DNA of 64,000 bases from Leptidea sinapis. Taxonomy: Eukaryota > Arthropoda > Insecta > Lepidoptera > Pieridae. The stretch covers positions 326,001 to 390,000 of the forward strand of contig NC_066278.1 in NCBI RefSeq assembly GCF_905404315.1. The letters run 5' to 3'. The notes under the pieces are model-generated. The model was given only the letters and a program-made list of their open reading frames with translations, did not search any database and was not told the origin of the DNA. Numbering within the stretch: position 1 is the stretch's first letter; every line of letters begins with the position of its first letter. Shown here one piece after another: positions 32,826 through 42,846 of the stretch. A program made the position numbers and the translations under genes.

Positions 32826-33439
32826 AGCTAAACAATTCCATAGAAATTTATTCAGACAAAACAAATCTTATAACTATATTTACAATACTATGACTACATA
32901 AAAATCTTAAATTTATGCCTAAAATCGGCAGGCCGTATCAGTCGTCACGCCAGCATTAATGAAATCATCCGCAGGGCATTTGCCGCTCTTAATATACCCG
33001 CTGTTTTAGCCTAATGGTATTATCCGCCGCGATGGCAAGCGTCCTGATGGAATGACGCTGGTGGCTTGGGCACGGGGAAGGGCGCTGGTGTGGGACGCGA
33101 CTTGCGTAGACACTCTGGCTCCTTCTCATGTCCAAGTTACGTCAGTTGGTGCTGGGGCTGCTGCTTCGACTGCCGAAGACGGCAAGCGTCGCAAATATGT
33201 TGGTCTCAGTGAGTCATACATTTTTGTGCCCTTTGGTGTCGAGACACTTGGCCCGTGGGGCCCAGAGGCGCGGAGAATGTTCAAAATACTATCTTCGCAC
33301 AATAAGGTTACTGGAAACCCAAGCGCTGGCAGCTATCTCGGGTAACGGATCAGCCTAGCTATCCAACGCGGAAATTCTGCCAGTATTTTAGGTACGCTTC
33401 CACGAAATGATAGTTTTAATTTTATGTAGCTAAACAATT
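32826..33439 (-). mobile_element. RPDG-type retroelement insertion with 5' inversion and 12-bp target duplication
   Basis: AGCTAAACAATT occurs at 32826-32837 and again at 33428-33439. Between them, 32838-32905 is the element's 3' UTR on the minus strand (reverse complement reads TTTTATGTAGTCATAGTATT ... TTGTTTTGTCTGAATAAA). The remainder to 33427 is the upstream coding part on the plus strand, ending where the 3' part begins (ATTTTATGT). This is the structure produced by twin priming during target-primed reverse transcription. Confidence 0.8.
32930..33422 (+). pseudogene. RPDG...VWDATC domain of a retroelement
   Basis: In order, with frame changes: GRQAVSRHASINEIIRRAFA, then NGIIRRDGKRPDGMTLVAWA, then RGRALVWDATCVDTLAPSHV, GKRRKYVGLSESYIFVPFGV, ETLGPWGPEARRMFKILSS, ATGNPSAGSYL(G) and QRISLAIQRGN-like sequence to the 3' end. 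The RPDG...(8-12)...VWDATCVD arrangement resembles the PD...D core of restriction-like endonuclease domains at the C-terminus of some non-LTR reverse transcriptases. No polymerase is present. GC-rich against an AT-rich background. The downstream QRIS segment shows a premature stop (L-G-stop at 33342-33344). Confidence 0.65.
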
Positions 33440-33887
33440 GATTTAAAAACACGTTCCTAAACTATTAAAATATTTTTCAATTCAATCCATATTTAACTAA
33501 TTTTCGTATTAACTAAATGTTCAAGAGCTGAACTTACTTAATGATAAATAATCACCGATGCAATACATGTAACATAAATTTTAATTGCAACGGCTATAGA
33601 CAATAGAGTAATCACGAAAATCGCGCCTCGACAATCCGCTTACAATATCGATCTTAATTAATGCCCAAAGCGGTTCAAGCTAGGGGCTATCTTTTAATTG
33701 CCCTGTCGTTCAACACATCAACTAGCATTCGATCAGGCCAGCCCTGCAGTATGCTATTTTCAACTAAAAGTAATTTTCAACAGGCTTGTTCGTTGGAGCG
33801 ATGACATGTCAGTCTAATGCCGTTATATTTTGACGGATCCACTAGTCATTATATATTTATCCCTTTTTGTGAGTTAGCAACGCGAAA
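33440..33887. other. Unassigned stretch
   Basis: No frame or repeat recognised. Confidence 0.35.
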
Positions 33888-34202
33888 CATTCAACAGATG
33901 GTAAGTGCTACGCCCTGCCCACTACAATGCAGTGCTCGCGTTCTTAGAAACCCAAAATTCTGAGCGGAATCACTATTGCGCTCGTCACATAATATACTAA
34001 GCACATGATTAGTAAGGTCCGGGCGATAATAATATTAATTTATCCAATATGGTCCCGTGTCCGATGATTCGGTCGGACAAAACCCGATCATGTGTTTAGG
34101 TTATAATAAGTTGAGTCTCATTAGCCCAGTAATTCCACGTCCTACGAAACTCTTCAAACCGACACGTAATTATGTATGCCCAACACTGCTTTACAGCAGA
34201 AA
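33888..34202 (+). repeat. SINE-A copy interrupted by a nested MITE
   Basis: The left part ACGCCCTGCCCACTACAATG ... ATTGCGCTCGTCAC and the right part TTGAGTCTCATTAGCCCAGT ... CTTTACAGCAGAAA are separated by about 115 bp of foreign DNA (33990-34107) at a point where other copies are continuous. Both SINE ends are missing. Confidence 0.8.
33998..34101. mobile_element. About 104-bp MITE nested in SINE-A
   Basis: The left end CTAAGCACATGATTAGTAAG then GTCCGG is mirrored by the right end TCGGACAAAACCCGATCATG then TGTTTAGG. The terminal inverted repeats are imperfect, about 28 bp, best in the outer CTAA(A/G)CACATGAT. ATAATA occurs just outside each end and may be the target duplication. Confidence 0.65.
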
Positions 34203-35134
34203 ACTCAAGCTCGAGTAAACTACATGCGTGTAAAATTTAAATAGATTGGTAGGTAGAGCTATATCTGTATATATCTACAGTCATGTACAGCAAAATGTAG
34301 TCAGTTTTAGTATTGAATTAATATTATTAATAATCAGTTTGAGAAAATTTAAAATACAGCAAACAGTTATGCTAACTAGTAGGCTCCTATTAGTTAGCAT
34401 AATTATTTTTTAAGAAATCACTAATCTATACCTAAGGCAAGTCCTGTAGCAATGTTTTGATCTTAAGGTTGGCTGGATTAGGTTAGCTAACGATAAATAT
34501 AAAGAGGTTTATAAATACATCGGTTATCGATCGACTTGTGGATGAAGCGTCGAGTCATTACGTTTTCTGAAAACCGAGAACTCGTATCGACGCATTTCGA
34601 TGAATCATCGGGGAACGATTTTCCTGTAAGTCTGATATGGGATCGTTAATTCTAGATCAAATCTAGACTGCATTGAGCTAGGCCGGCTCTATGCTCTATG
34701 CTATGACCTGGGGCGACCTCTATGGGTGGCAGTTTGTACTTCCAATCAGGTGAGCTTAGTACTTGCTCGATTACTCTAATGATATAAATATAAAAAGTAC
34801 CTTATTATAAATTCATATAACTAAGTATTGTTTTTATTTACTTTATATTTTAATGTTTGATCAAAATTGCAATTAATTGTTTGCATGATACTGTAACAAG
34901 GAGTTCTTATCCGCATATAAGTACTCATTGTTGCATATTCTATTTTAAATTTGAATATTGTTGCGAATGAGAAAAAAAATCGAATTAGAAATTAGAGAAA
35001 GAAGTAAAGTAAGAATGGTCAGGCTTTGGCTTATATTTAATATTCATCTAAATGTTTAATGGAAAGTGAAAGAAAAGTACCAGAGAATATTAGATTGTTT
35101 TCGATCCCGCGTGTGAGGGAGGACTCACGCGCTA
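34203..35134. other. Gene-poor stretch
   Basis: 34715-34800 (GGTGGCAGTTTGTACTTCCA, ATCAGGTGAGC) loosely resembles lepidopteran LINE 3' ends of the CATCAGGTGAGC type. Nothing else seen. Confidence 0.35.
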
Positions 35135-35330
35135 CAATTCCTTTATTTATTTAAGGTTTGTGTGAATTGATGCATCTACAATACTCAATAACTCTTGTTT
35201 TTACGTATTAATTTACATTTACTTTTTTTGACTTAGTCGTGTAAGGTATTGAGTATTTAACGTTTGAGGTTTTTCTTGTTACATCACTTTACATCATTAT
35301 ATTGTAATTGAAATGATTTGTAAAACGATC
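35135..35330 (+). mobile_element. LINE 3' UTR fragment (same family as 23459-23823)
   Basis: CTTTATTTATTTAAGGTTTG, ACTCAATAACTCTTGTTTTT, TTGACTTAGTCGTGTAAGGT and TATTGTAATTGAAATGATTT all align in order with 23459-23640. The distal part with the TTTGA tail is missing. Confidence 0.7.
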
Positions 35331-36199
35331 GTGTCTTTACTGAATCGTGTCTGTACTTATCGTGCCTGAAATTTACGTTTAGTATAAATAAATATTTTTG
35401 TAACAGAAATTAATTTTCTTTATTCGCGGTAATGTGTGGCGTGTCATATATAATGCAGTTATCAAGAATCTTTCTGTCCCGTAAAACCAAATCTTTCAAT
35501 GAGTTTTCTTGAGCGGTGTTTACACGACTTTACGACAAAGTATACAGTGTGTTTAACATCAGGTTAACCATAAACTCGTGTCAGATTGATGTGTTAATAA
35601 GCGCTATCAACGTCATGAACTGCCATAAGGTATCCCAATTAATAATGAATTTATTTAATTGTTAATATTTAAATACTATTTAATATAATTATCACTATGA
35701 TAAGAAATAGCTATAATAGCATATAATATTAAGATCTTTAGGTAAGTTGATTCGTGTAAGTTGCAACTAACAATAATTGGTATGTTATTATTGTTTGTAT
35801 GTTATTATTGTTAGTTGTATTTTATTATTGTTAGTAGATTTCTTTCCCTTAGTTAATTAACTTTTTTATTATTACACCTTATTATTATGTTTTTGCTATG
35901 GAAGAGCGGGGCCTCCTACTACAGGCAACTCTTTGCTTAAAAGGAGACCCCAACACTGATTGTATTTTGTTGTATATTTAATTGGTAGCATCATCACGGT
36001 AGACGATCGTGCCTTACATAAGTCAGAGCGCTAAGTTGGAGGAGGCACTACTTATTGTGAATTCTAAGCGCTGCCCAAATTGTATTGAGTCAGTATAATT
36101 ATTATTGGAAACTGTATATTACAGATATTTCAGTTTCATTAAGTGCGTTTAAATTACCAACCCCTTCTAAACTTGTTAGTGCGCCTATTTCGTAAAAAA
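35331..36199. other. Unassigned, with a short minisatellite
   Basis: 35775-35836 holds about four units of GTATGTTATTATTGTT or its variants (minisatellite-like). 35890-36090 is GC-richer (GAAGAGCGGGGCCTCCTACT) with no open frame. It may be an old retroelement. Confidence 0.4.
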
Positions 36200-36372
36200 A
36201 AAATTGGAATCCTTCAAATCTACACAGAGTGTGTATTACTTTATACTTAACACGCACTCGGTCAAGCTAACTACCACGATTTATGAGATACAGCCGCTGA
36301 CTGATGAACGGACAGACAGCGGAGGCTTTTAATAGGGTTTCTGTTGGTTACCCATCGGGTACGGAACTCAAA
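36200..36372 (-). repeat. GGTTCCGTA-type repeat fragment (family F)
   Basis: Minus strand GAGTTCCGTACCCGATGGGT with CTGTCTGTCCGTTCATC and CTGTATCTCATAAATCGTGG. Same layout as the left part of 2025-2520 but a different subfamily (TACCC rather than TAGCC). Confidence 0.6.
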
Positions 36373-36775
36373 AACAATTGAAAAAATCATAGTTTATAAG
36401 TGAAAATTTACTAAACTTCTTAAAAATCAAAACATACAACAGCAACAACCTTGAATTAAAATTGTGTCACTAGATTTTCCATTGGTGCATCATATTAACA
36501 ATGCTGGTACTCTGCCAGATTTTACAAGGAGATACTTTGTATATATCTTTTACCGCATTGTATAACATTATAATTGCAACCTTCTCTCAACGAGTAGGCA
36601 GGCGTGACGGACCTCAACTTGCCCCGGTACAGTAACATATTTCAATTTTTAACTTTATATATGCCAAGGAATACCATGATACACTTTCCGCAGTCAATGT
36701 TAAAGTCAGTGCTACTTGTAAACGTTAAATTTGACTTAAACATTAATTATAACAACTAATATGATGCAACACAGC

Positions 36776-36895
36776 CTTAAGATATTAACTCTCATTAGCT
36801 CAATAATTTCACTAGCTACGGCGGATTTCAATCCGAAAAACAAAAATGCTTGACTATACCTACCTAGCCTGCACTTGTGCAAAGCTCCGGATTTC
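36776..36895 (+). repeat. SINE-A diverged fragment
   Basis: AAGATATTAACTCTCATTAG, AATTTCACTAGCTACGGCGG and CTTGTGCAAAGCTCC keep SINE-A order. Many substitutions and small deletions. Confidence 0.6.
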
Positions 36896-36953
36896 TAGGT
36901 TCAGACATTCTGTGCAAGAAACCCTTGTATACTTAGTATTCTTGGTTAATTTT

Positions 36954-37246
36954 TTATGTTTTTAAAGTGATAACCCTCACTTCTAGGATTAATACAGAGA
37001 TAAAATTTGTAAACAAAATTGTATGAACGATGCGGGACTCGAGCCCACAACCTCTCGCGTTCCGTGTGAGTGCTCTTCCAACTGAGCTAACCGTTCGAGT
37101 GACGTATCGTCATAAAGTCTTGTATGCTGTGTTCAACTCTCAGATTGTGGCTTCATCTACAGGATCTACTTTACAGTTGATAACCTGCTCAACCCCAATA
37201 TTTGCATATTAAGAAATTGTCTTCAGATGTCGCTCTTGCAAGTCTA
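36954..37246 (-). repeat. tRNA-related SINE-E, most complete copy
   Basis: Minus strand order: AGACTTGCAAGAGCGACATC, TATGCAAATATTGGGGTTGA, GATCCTGTAGATGAAGCCAC, the 72-nt tRNA-like unit at 37025-37096 (GAACGGT ... ATCGTTC, loop ACGGAAC), then ATACAATTTTGTTTACAAAT and TTAATCCTAGAAGTGAGGGT to TAAAAACATAA. It defines the family: about 150 bp leader, tRNA-like unit, about 70 bp tail. The anticodon stem has one mismatch. The 60-codon plus frame here is incidental. Confidence 0.85.
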
Positions 37247-37255
37247 AGCAATTTG

Positions 37256-37365
37256 TCAGATCTTAGATCAGTTAGAAGAGCACTCGCACGGAACGCGAGA
37301 GGTCGTGGGTTCGAGTCCCGAATCGTTCATAAAATATTGGTTTTCAAATAATATTAGTGTATTCT
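37256..37365 (+). repeat. SINE-E fragment, opposite orientation to its neighbour
   Basis: Degraded 5' end (GATCTTAGATCAG), then GAAGAGCACTCGCACGGAAC, GCGAGAGGTCGTGGGTTCGA and ATCGTTCATAAAATATTGGT. The anticodon stem CTCGC/GCGAG is perfect. It lies 10 bp from the end of the minus-strand copy, so the two tRNA-like units form an inverted pair. Confidence 0.8.
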
Positions 37366-37747
37366 TGGTTTGCAAACAAAAGCGGTTATACAAGACAAGT
37401 CAAATTTAGAAATTCATTATAAGTATCGCTTTAGACCCAAGAGCAGCATAACGAAACAATTTGTTAAGTGGTGTGCTAGCGAAGCATTCATTGCGTTCGT
37501 ACGGTCACTTTGAGACAATTAGAGACGGCGCCAATTGTCCAGTGAATGGACCTGACGGTATATTAACGACCACACACAACACAGCCGCGATAATGTTTGT
37601 AACAGCTGATAACATAACTGTTATGACATTGGCCTATTTTAAGAAAAAGATAATTTTGCGTTAGACACGAACGTTATACCATATTTTGACTTTATTAACC
37701 TACTTCGAAAAAGAAGGGGGCTATGAAGTAATGTGTTTTTTTAAGCT

Positions 37748-37909
37748 TTTTTTATGAAAATAAGGGACGAGACGAGCAGGACGTTCAGTTGATGGTAATT
37801 GATACGCCTTGCCCATTACAGTGCCGTTTAGGATTCTTGAAAATTACAAAAATTCTGTGCGGCAATACAATTGGTGTCGTCACCTTGAGACATAAGAAGT
37901 TAAGTCGAT
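37748..37909 (+). repeat. SINE-A copy, T-run half
   Basis: TTTTTATGAAAATAAGGGAC, GAGCAGGACGTTCAGTTGAT, ACGCCTTGCCCATTACAGTG to TTGAGACATAAGAAGTTAAG. The distal half is missing. Confidence 0.88.
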
Positions 37910-38842
37910 CAGTTTTTATTAGATGTAGCTTAATTAGAAACTACACAAAGGAAATAATTTGAAAAAATCTCATGACAATTCAACTAAGGCTGAATAGAGG
38001 GAGGATCTCTACATGGTTTCATTAAGGAATGCTTACCTTCCGAATTCATCACCAGATTAGTTTGACTGTACTATTTCTATCGTAAGTCGGAACCCTTTAG
38101 ATTTGCTTAGTTATACGGTACTTACATTTTTTTGTTTTTAATTTATTTTATCAAAATACACACTATGATTACAGAATATTCCAATGTATCGCATTGTATC
38201 GCACTGAACGTTGTCGCACCTTCAAGGCTTTTTATTGCTGCACAGCAACTTCAGAGCGAACTGTAAGTTTAGCGAAGGGTATTTATTACTACACACACTT
38301 ACATGTATAAAAAGAAATTGGCAAAAAGCATTTGAGATTATTAAAGTAAAAAAACTGCTTTACTTTTGTTCAAAAAACTTCTACGCAAGGAGAAAGTTCG
38401 TTTTGTTCACAATCGTGTTCTAAATTCGACGAAATTATTTAACGTTACAGCGTTATTAGAGGCTATTATACAACGTTCGTAATCGTTATAAATTAAGGTT
38501 AATTATAGTGTTTGATGTTATGGCCGATGGTCTATAACGTCAAACGTAAACATGTGTATAAAATAACTGGAATATCTTAGTAAATAATTATTTCTATATT
38601 ATTACAAAACACATTTTTTTGGTTAGGTTATTACCAGTTGTTAGCACCACTTAACCATGCGATATATATATATATATATAGGTACATCGCATATATACAT
38701 TAGGCAATAACTTAATTACTCATGGATTCCACTATTAGAGACATTTTTTTAAATTTAAAAGAATTATGTAAGTATAAAAAAAATTGAATCGGACCATATT
38801 CGACGGATATATGAGGTACAACGAAGTATACAAAGTTTATTA
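37910..38842. other. AT-rich stretch with (TA)n
   Basis: A 19-bp TA microsatellite lies at 38662-38680. A 70-codon plus frame at 38211 has no supporting motif. No gene called. Confidence 0.4.
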
Positions 38843-39212
38843 TCTTATAATATATATAAATTATGGGACACGGTTGTTTGTCCGCGATGGACTCCAAAAC
38901 TAAAAAACGGATTTTAATGGGGATTACTTCATGGAGTGCAGTTTAGTCCAACTTGAGAGATAGGATAGCTTTTATTTCGATTTGGGACCCATAATTATTT
39001 TATTTTCAATATTTGTTTTGTGTGGACATATTTTCTATGAGAAAATTTATTGACGCACGGTTTGACAGTTCTGTTGTGAAACAATTTCATTATAACAACA
39101 GGGAGCATGTTTTACTAAATAATTCTTGATGTCTTCAAATATTATTGGCAAATTCCTATAAAACAGTATTTTTTTATTACCTACAGAACAACGTCTGTCG
39201 GATCAGCTAGTA
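38843..39212 (-). repeat. B4 repeat, first subfamily, full length
   Basis: From CTTATAATATATATAAATTA, GTTGTTTGTCCGCGATGGAC, through GACGCACGGTTTGACAGTTC to CGTCTGTCGGATCAGCTAGT. It lies just beyond the last exon of the minus-strand gene at 39335-39490. Confidence 0.88.
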
Positions 39213-39334
39213 ATATATATTTCGTAAAAGTCATACCATTTAGCAAAGTATAACACATTTAAGCTATGCGTCGCAAAAAATTATCATAAAAGAGCTGGAA
39301 GTGTCGTGTCAAGTGATCCTCTAGTCTCCATAAC

Positions 39335-39490
39335 TTAGCATCGAGTGCACGTCTCATCCGTCGTGTTCACCAGACTATAACCTTCTTCAGTTACGATGTA
39401 CCAAATTTTCATGTCATTTATTCTCAGCTTACATGGGCACTTCGGTGGCATTATCACATTTCTCTCCACTTCAAACACGTTTTCCAACAG
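39335..39490 (-). CDS. Terminal coding exon of an unidentified gene; possible netrin-like (NTR) module
   Basis: On the minus strand TTTGTTTCTTAAACTAG, a good 3' splice site with a pyrimidine-rich tract, is followed by 51 open codons and TAA. Translation starts LLENVFEVERNVIMPPKCPC and goes on KLRINDMKIWYIVTEEGYSL, ending TTDETCTRC. The exon is 156 nt, phase 0, and has no internal Met-start requirement. C-P-C-x-L with hydrophobic strands on both sides and a closing C-T-R-C recalls the CxCPxL...YLI stretch of netrin-like (NTR/C345C) modules in secreted proteins; I infer this only from pattern. It joins in phase with 40490-40660 across a 999-nt intron. The product could equally be an unrelated Cys-rich secreted protein. 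Confidence 0.55.
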   Translation of the reverse strand: MLENVFEVERNVIMPPKCPCKLRINDMKIWYIVTEEGYSLVNTTDETCTRC

Positions 39491-40489
39491 CTAGTTTAAG
39501 AAACAAAATATTACAATATAATTAGAATAAATAATTCATAAATATTCATACTCACATTAATTTAAAAAAAAACACAACCGAAGTAAAAAATTCATAAAGA
39601 CCAGTTTATTAATTTACGAAATGCAATATTTTTTTATTCTGTAATAATAAAGTAAAAAGTTGAACATATAAACACAAAATAACACAAATACTTTATTATA
39701 TTATTAAGATCATAAAGCAGATTAAAGGCTTTAAGATCAAATAAAATTAAGATAATTTACTTTAAAGTTCCACATGTTTGTATATATTATGATATTTGCT
39801 ATTTTATACTTTGATATCCACGCTTATAATGTATTTTTATGTGAAAATATTTAGCTTTGTAAATTCTTTAAAATGATTGCAAGCAATGTACATAAATACA
39901 TATTACTAACAAGTTTTCAAGATTGTTTGAAAATTACCATGTGGGTAGACATATTATACAAATATATTATGTTAATATATGAAGTTACAGCGATGTCCTT
40001 CGGCTAATTGTGTAGGTAGCGATCAAGAATCCATTACATAATGGGTAAGATCCCATGGGACGATAACCCGTCGCCGGCAACCGAGACGAACTTATTGTAA
40101 TGAGTGTGACGGGGATATTTATGTCCTGCTGTGCATCCTGAATACGCAATAAGAAGGCTATGTCGAATATATATTAGCAAAACTCGCAATCCGTTCGCAG
40201 CTTAGGTATTTCCAGGAGATTAGAGATATAGAAAGAAAATTGTATTTTTAATATATAAAAATGTTGTAATTTAGAAAATAAACATAATTATTGATGAAAT
40301 TTTCAGTAAATGACTAATTATAGAAAAATACAGAATAGTTATGAGCTTTTTTCACATTTTTGCTTTTCAAAGATAGTATTTTTTTAATTATTATTTTTTA
40401 TAATTATTATCATATTGATGTTTGGCATTCTAAAACCGCGCGTTTTGTTAGAAACTTGTATTGCACACCCATTTTGTGGAATCAATTAC
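39491..40489 (-). other. Inferred 999-nt intron
   Basis: The minus strand starts GTAATTGATT and ends TTTCTTAAACTAG. The content is AT-rich with no recognised transposon. If the upstream exon ends elsewhere (see 40490-40660) the intron shortens slightly. Confidence 0.4.
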
Positions 40490-40660
40490 TGGCTGCAAAT
40501 TTTCTCGAACTAATACCAGTTTAGAACCTTCAAGCATCAAGCAGCATACTTCCATCTTAAAGAACAGCAACGCATCTCTTGATTCTTGGTGTTTTGGATG
40601 TCCATAGACGGTTACTTCAGCACTTAAACTCACATAAGCCTCTTGCCCGATTGTATCCCA
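40490..40660 (-). CDS. Internal coding exon of an unidentified gene
   Basis: The minus strand has a T-rich acceptor TATTTTTTTTAACATAAG, then 57 codons in phase 0: WDTIGQEAYVSLSAEVTVYG then HPKHQESRDALLFFKMEVCC and LMLEGSKLVLVRENLQP, then GTAATT as the donor. The frame stays open for 14 further codons to a stop (ending KWVCNTSF), so an unspliced or alternative 3' end is possible. The AEVTVYG...FFKMEVCCLMLEG pattern of alternating hydrophobics looks like beta strands. Together with the next exon it would give about 108 residues at the C-terminus, consistent with but not proof of an NTR-like fold. No earlier exon could be joined with confidence. Confidence 0.5.
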
Positions 40661-42433
40661 CTTATGTTAAAAAAAATAAAGTTTAACTTGACTTTGACAG
40701 TTTAGCTAAAATATCTCAGTACTGTCATTTTGGTAGAAATTTTAAAACCTATATTTATTAATTTGAAAGGTTTTTAAATTTGGTCAAAAAGAAGCATTTT
40801 AATTGTAACATTATACGAGTTTAACTTAAACATTATATAATAGATATGATATTCATATAATTATTGGTCATAGCAACGGTTAAAGTAAATATAAGTAATA
40901 ATAGCTTTGCTGTAGGTAATTGTCCCGCTCTTCTTATGACGAAAATATGCTTAAATAACGCAATATATATTCCTTTTCATGATACAAAGGAATTTAATAG
41001 CCTCAGGGACTAAGAAAGGATCTCTAAAATCCTTTGACAAAGACCTACTATAAGATAGCTTTCTGAAGGAAAATCTCCGCCTTTAGTATAAATATGACGA
41101 TAACAATTTTATATCGTGAAACCGAGAGTACCTTCACGTTAACAAAATAGTACATCATTTTTCTCGTGTTTTGTTTATTTTAGCAATTTGATAATTTAAA
41201 AGACTAAAATGTCAAGAATTAGAGAATGGAAAGCATTTAAAGATATTTAATAAAAAAAATAATAGTTAAGGTTCCTGTCGTAATCAATATTTAACGCTAA
41301 AGGTACCTACCCAAATAAGAATAAAAGCTATGTAGAGATTCACACGACCATGAATATAATATAAATTTAGCTTCATAATTAACCAAACCTGTTACAAAAC
41401 ACACTAAATAAATAGACATAGACGATAAAAATATAAATAGACAGTTTTATTTAACCGAAAAACGCTTAACACACCGATAAAGCCAAAAGTGACTCGGAAT
41501 CCTGGCTCGATAAAGACACCCTCTAATAAAATCCCGAAGTACTAAGAGGTAGATTATTGGAGAGCGTCTTATCAACAAATAAGCCTGCCCCAAATTAAGT
41601 GGACGAGAATTATAGACGAAGTTTCTATCCACTGCGAATAAAGATAATGAGAATACAGATAAGATAAATCCTGCAAACCATTAATTTAGCAAAAACAACA
41701 ATACTGATTTATAAATATTTGTCTCACTTTGACAGCGAGAAACGTGTAATTTTCGCTTTACCAACAATAAACAATTTGACCTTTTCATAATGAGGACAAG
41801 GTAACTCAAAACATAGTTAACGATTTCAGAGGCAATTTCAATTATTTTTCGTACACTCGATTTAAAATCTTGTTTGTTAAATGTTTATAGCTAATAAAAG
41901 TAATATTAGGGAGCGAAACTCGAACAGGAGGAAATGAAAGCGACAAGAGAATGAAATTGGAAAACTTGTTACAAAATTACTCGGAATGAAAAAGAAAATA
42001 AATAAGGACCAGAAAAGTTGGTGGTGCGTGCCCCTTTGTATTGAATTTTTGTGTGTCTATATTTAGTGAATTTAAATCATTCTCAGTAATGAATTACTTT
42101 GAGTGAAAATATTTGAAAAGCAAGACAAAAGAATATAAGTTAGCAAATAAGATAAATCCATCAGCGTGATTCAGAAGGAATGTCAATACTAGATTATAAC
42201 TGCAAAGTTAAATCTGATAACATATTAGTCATTCCAATTTACATAAAAGAGTCTTTCCTATTTCACAACTGGTAACAATACAAATCTGAAATGGAAAGAT
42301 TCCCAAAATTATATATTAAGTTCTACATTGCATAGTAAATGTCTGGAAATGTTTAATGGGGTATATAAATCCTGATTCGATTACATTCTTCTTCATTAAA
42401 ATTGAAGTTTGAAATATGAATTTGCGAACTTAC
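40661..42433 (-). other. Probable intron or intergenic stretch
   Basis: AT-rich. A 61-codon minus frame at 41447-41632 follows a good acceptor (TCTTTATTCGCAG) and ends at TAA next to AATAAA, but its phase does not fit the flanking exons. Missing exons of the same gene may be hidden here. Confidence 0.35.
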
Positions 42434-42846
42434 CTTTTATTCCAGTTTCCGATCTCAGCGTAGCGACGGCCGTTAGAACATCCGCTCCTTCTCACTTCAT
42501 TTCCTTTAAGCGTCTGCACCGAGTTCCCGTTAGGTGTTAATATTCCGTTCGAGGCACTGTTATTATTTCGCTCCCGATTCCTGGGAAACGTTCCTGTGCC
42601 AGGCCGGAAAGTACCCAGTTGAGGACTCTCCTCGGTCAACGAATACTGCTGAAGTGGAAGGGTTACGTTTCCGCTCCAACTCTTTCGATTTACGGCGAAT
42701 GTTTTAAATGTTCTGTTTCCATTTGTCGGCGATGGTGTCACGCCGCAAAAACTACTTCTATTGTGGCTGTTCTTTATAAAAGCACTGTTCTGCAGCGCGA
42801 TCTGAGGCTTTATAGGCACCAATGGCGACGCCTGGTCAACAGACAT
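42434..42846 (-). CDS. Probable first coding exon of an unidentified gene
   Basis: A minus-strand ATG opens 137 codons that run straight into AAAAG|GTAAGT, a perfect 5' splice site; the in-frame stop uses the TAA of GTAAGT. Translation starts MSVDQASPLVPIKPQIALQN and ends RRYAEIGNWNK, phase 2. It is rich in Ser, Asn, Thr, Pro, Gly and Arg (SPTNGNRTF, RPGTGTFPRNRERNNNSASN), so it is probably disordered. There is no signal peptide or membrane segment. The region is distinctly GC-richer than its surroundings. The next downstream exon found (40490-40660) starts in phase 0, so either an exon in between is missing or these are two genes. I do not recognise the product. Confidence 0.5.

Noticed and set aside
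38662..38680. (TA)n as a regulatory element
   Set aside because: An ordinary short microsatellite in AT-rich DNA.
41447..41632. An internal or terminal exon of the minus-strand gene
   Set aside because: It has a good acceptor and an AATAAA at the end, but its phase fits neither flanking exon and the sequence has no motif.
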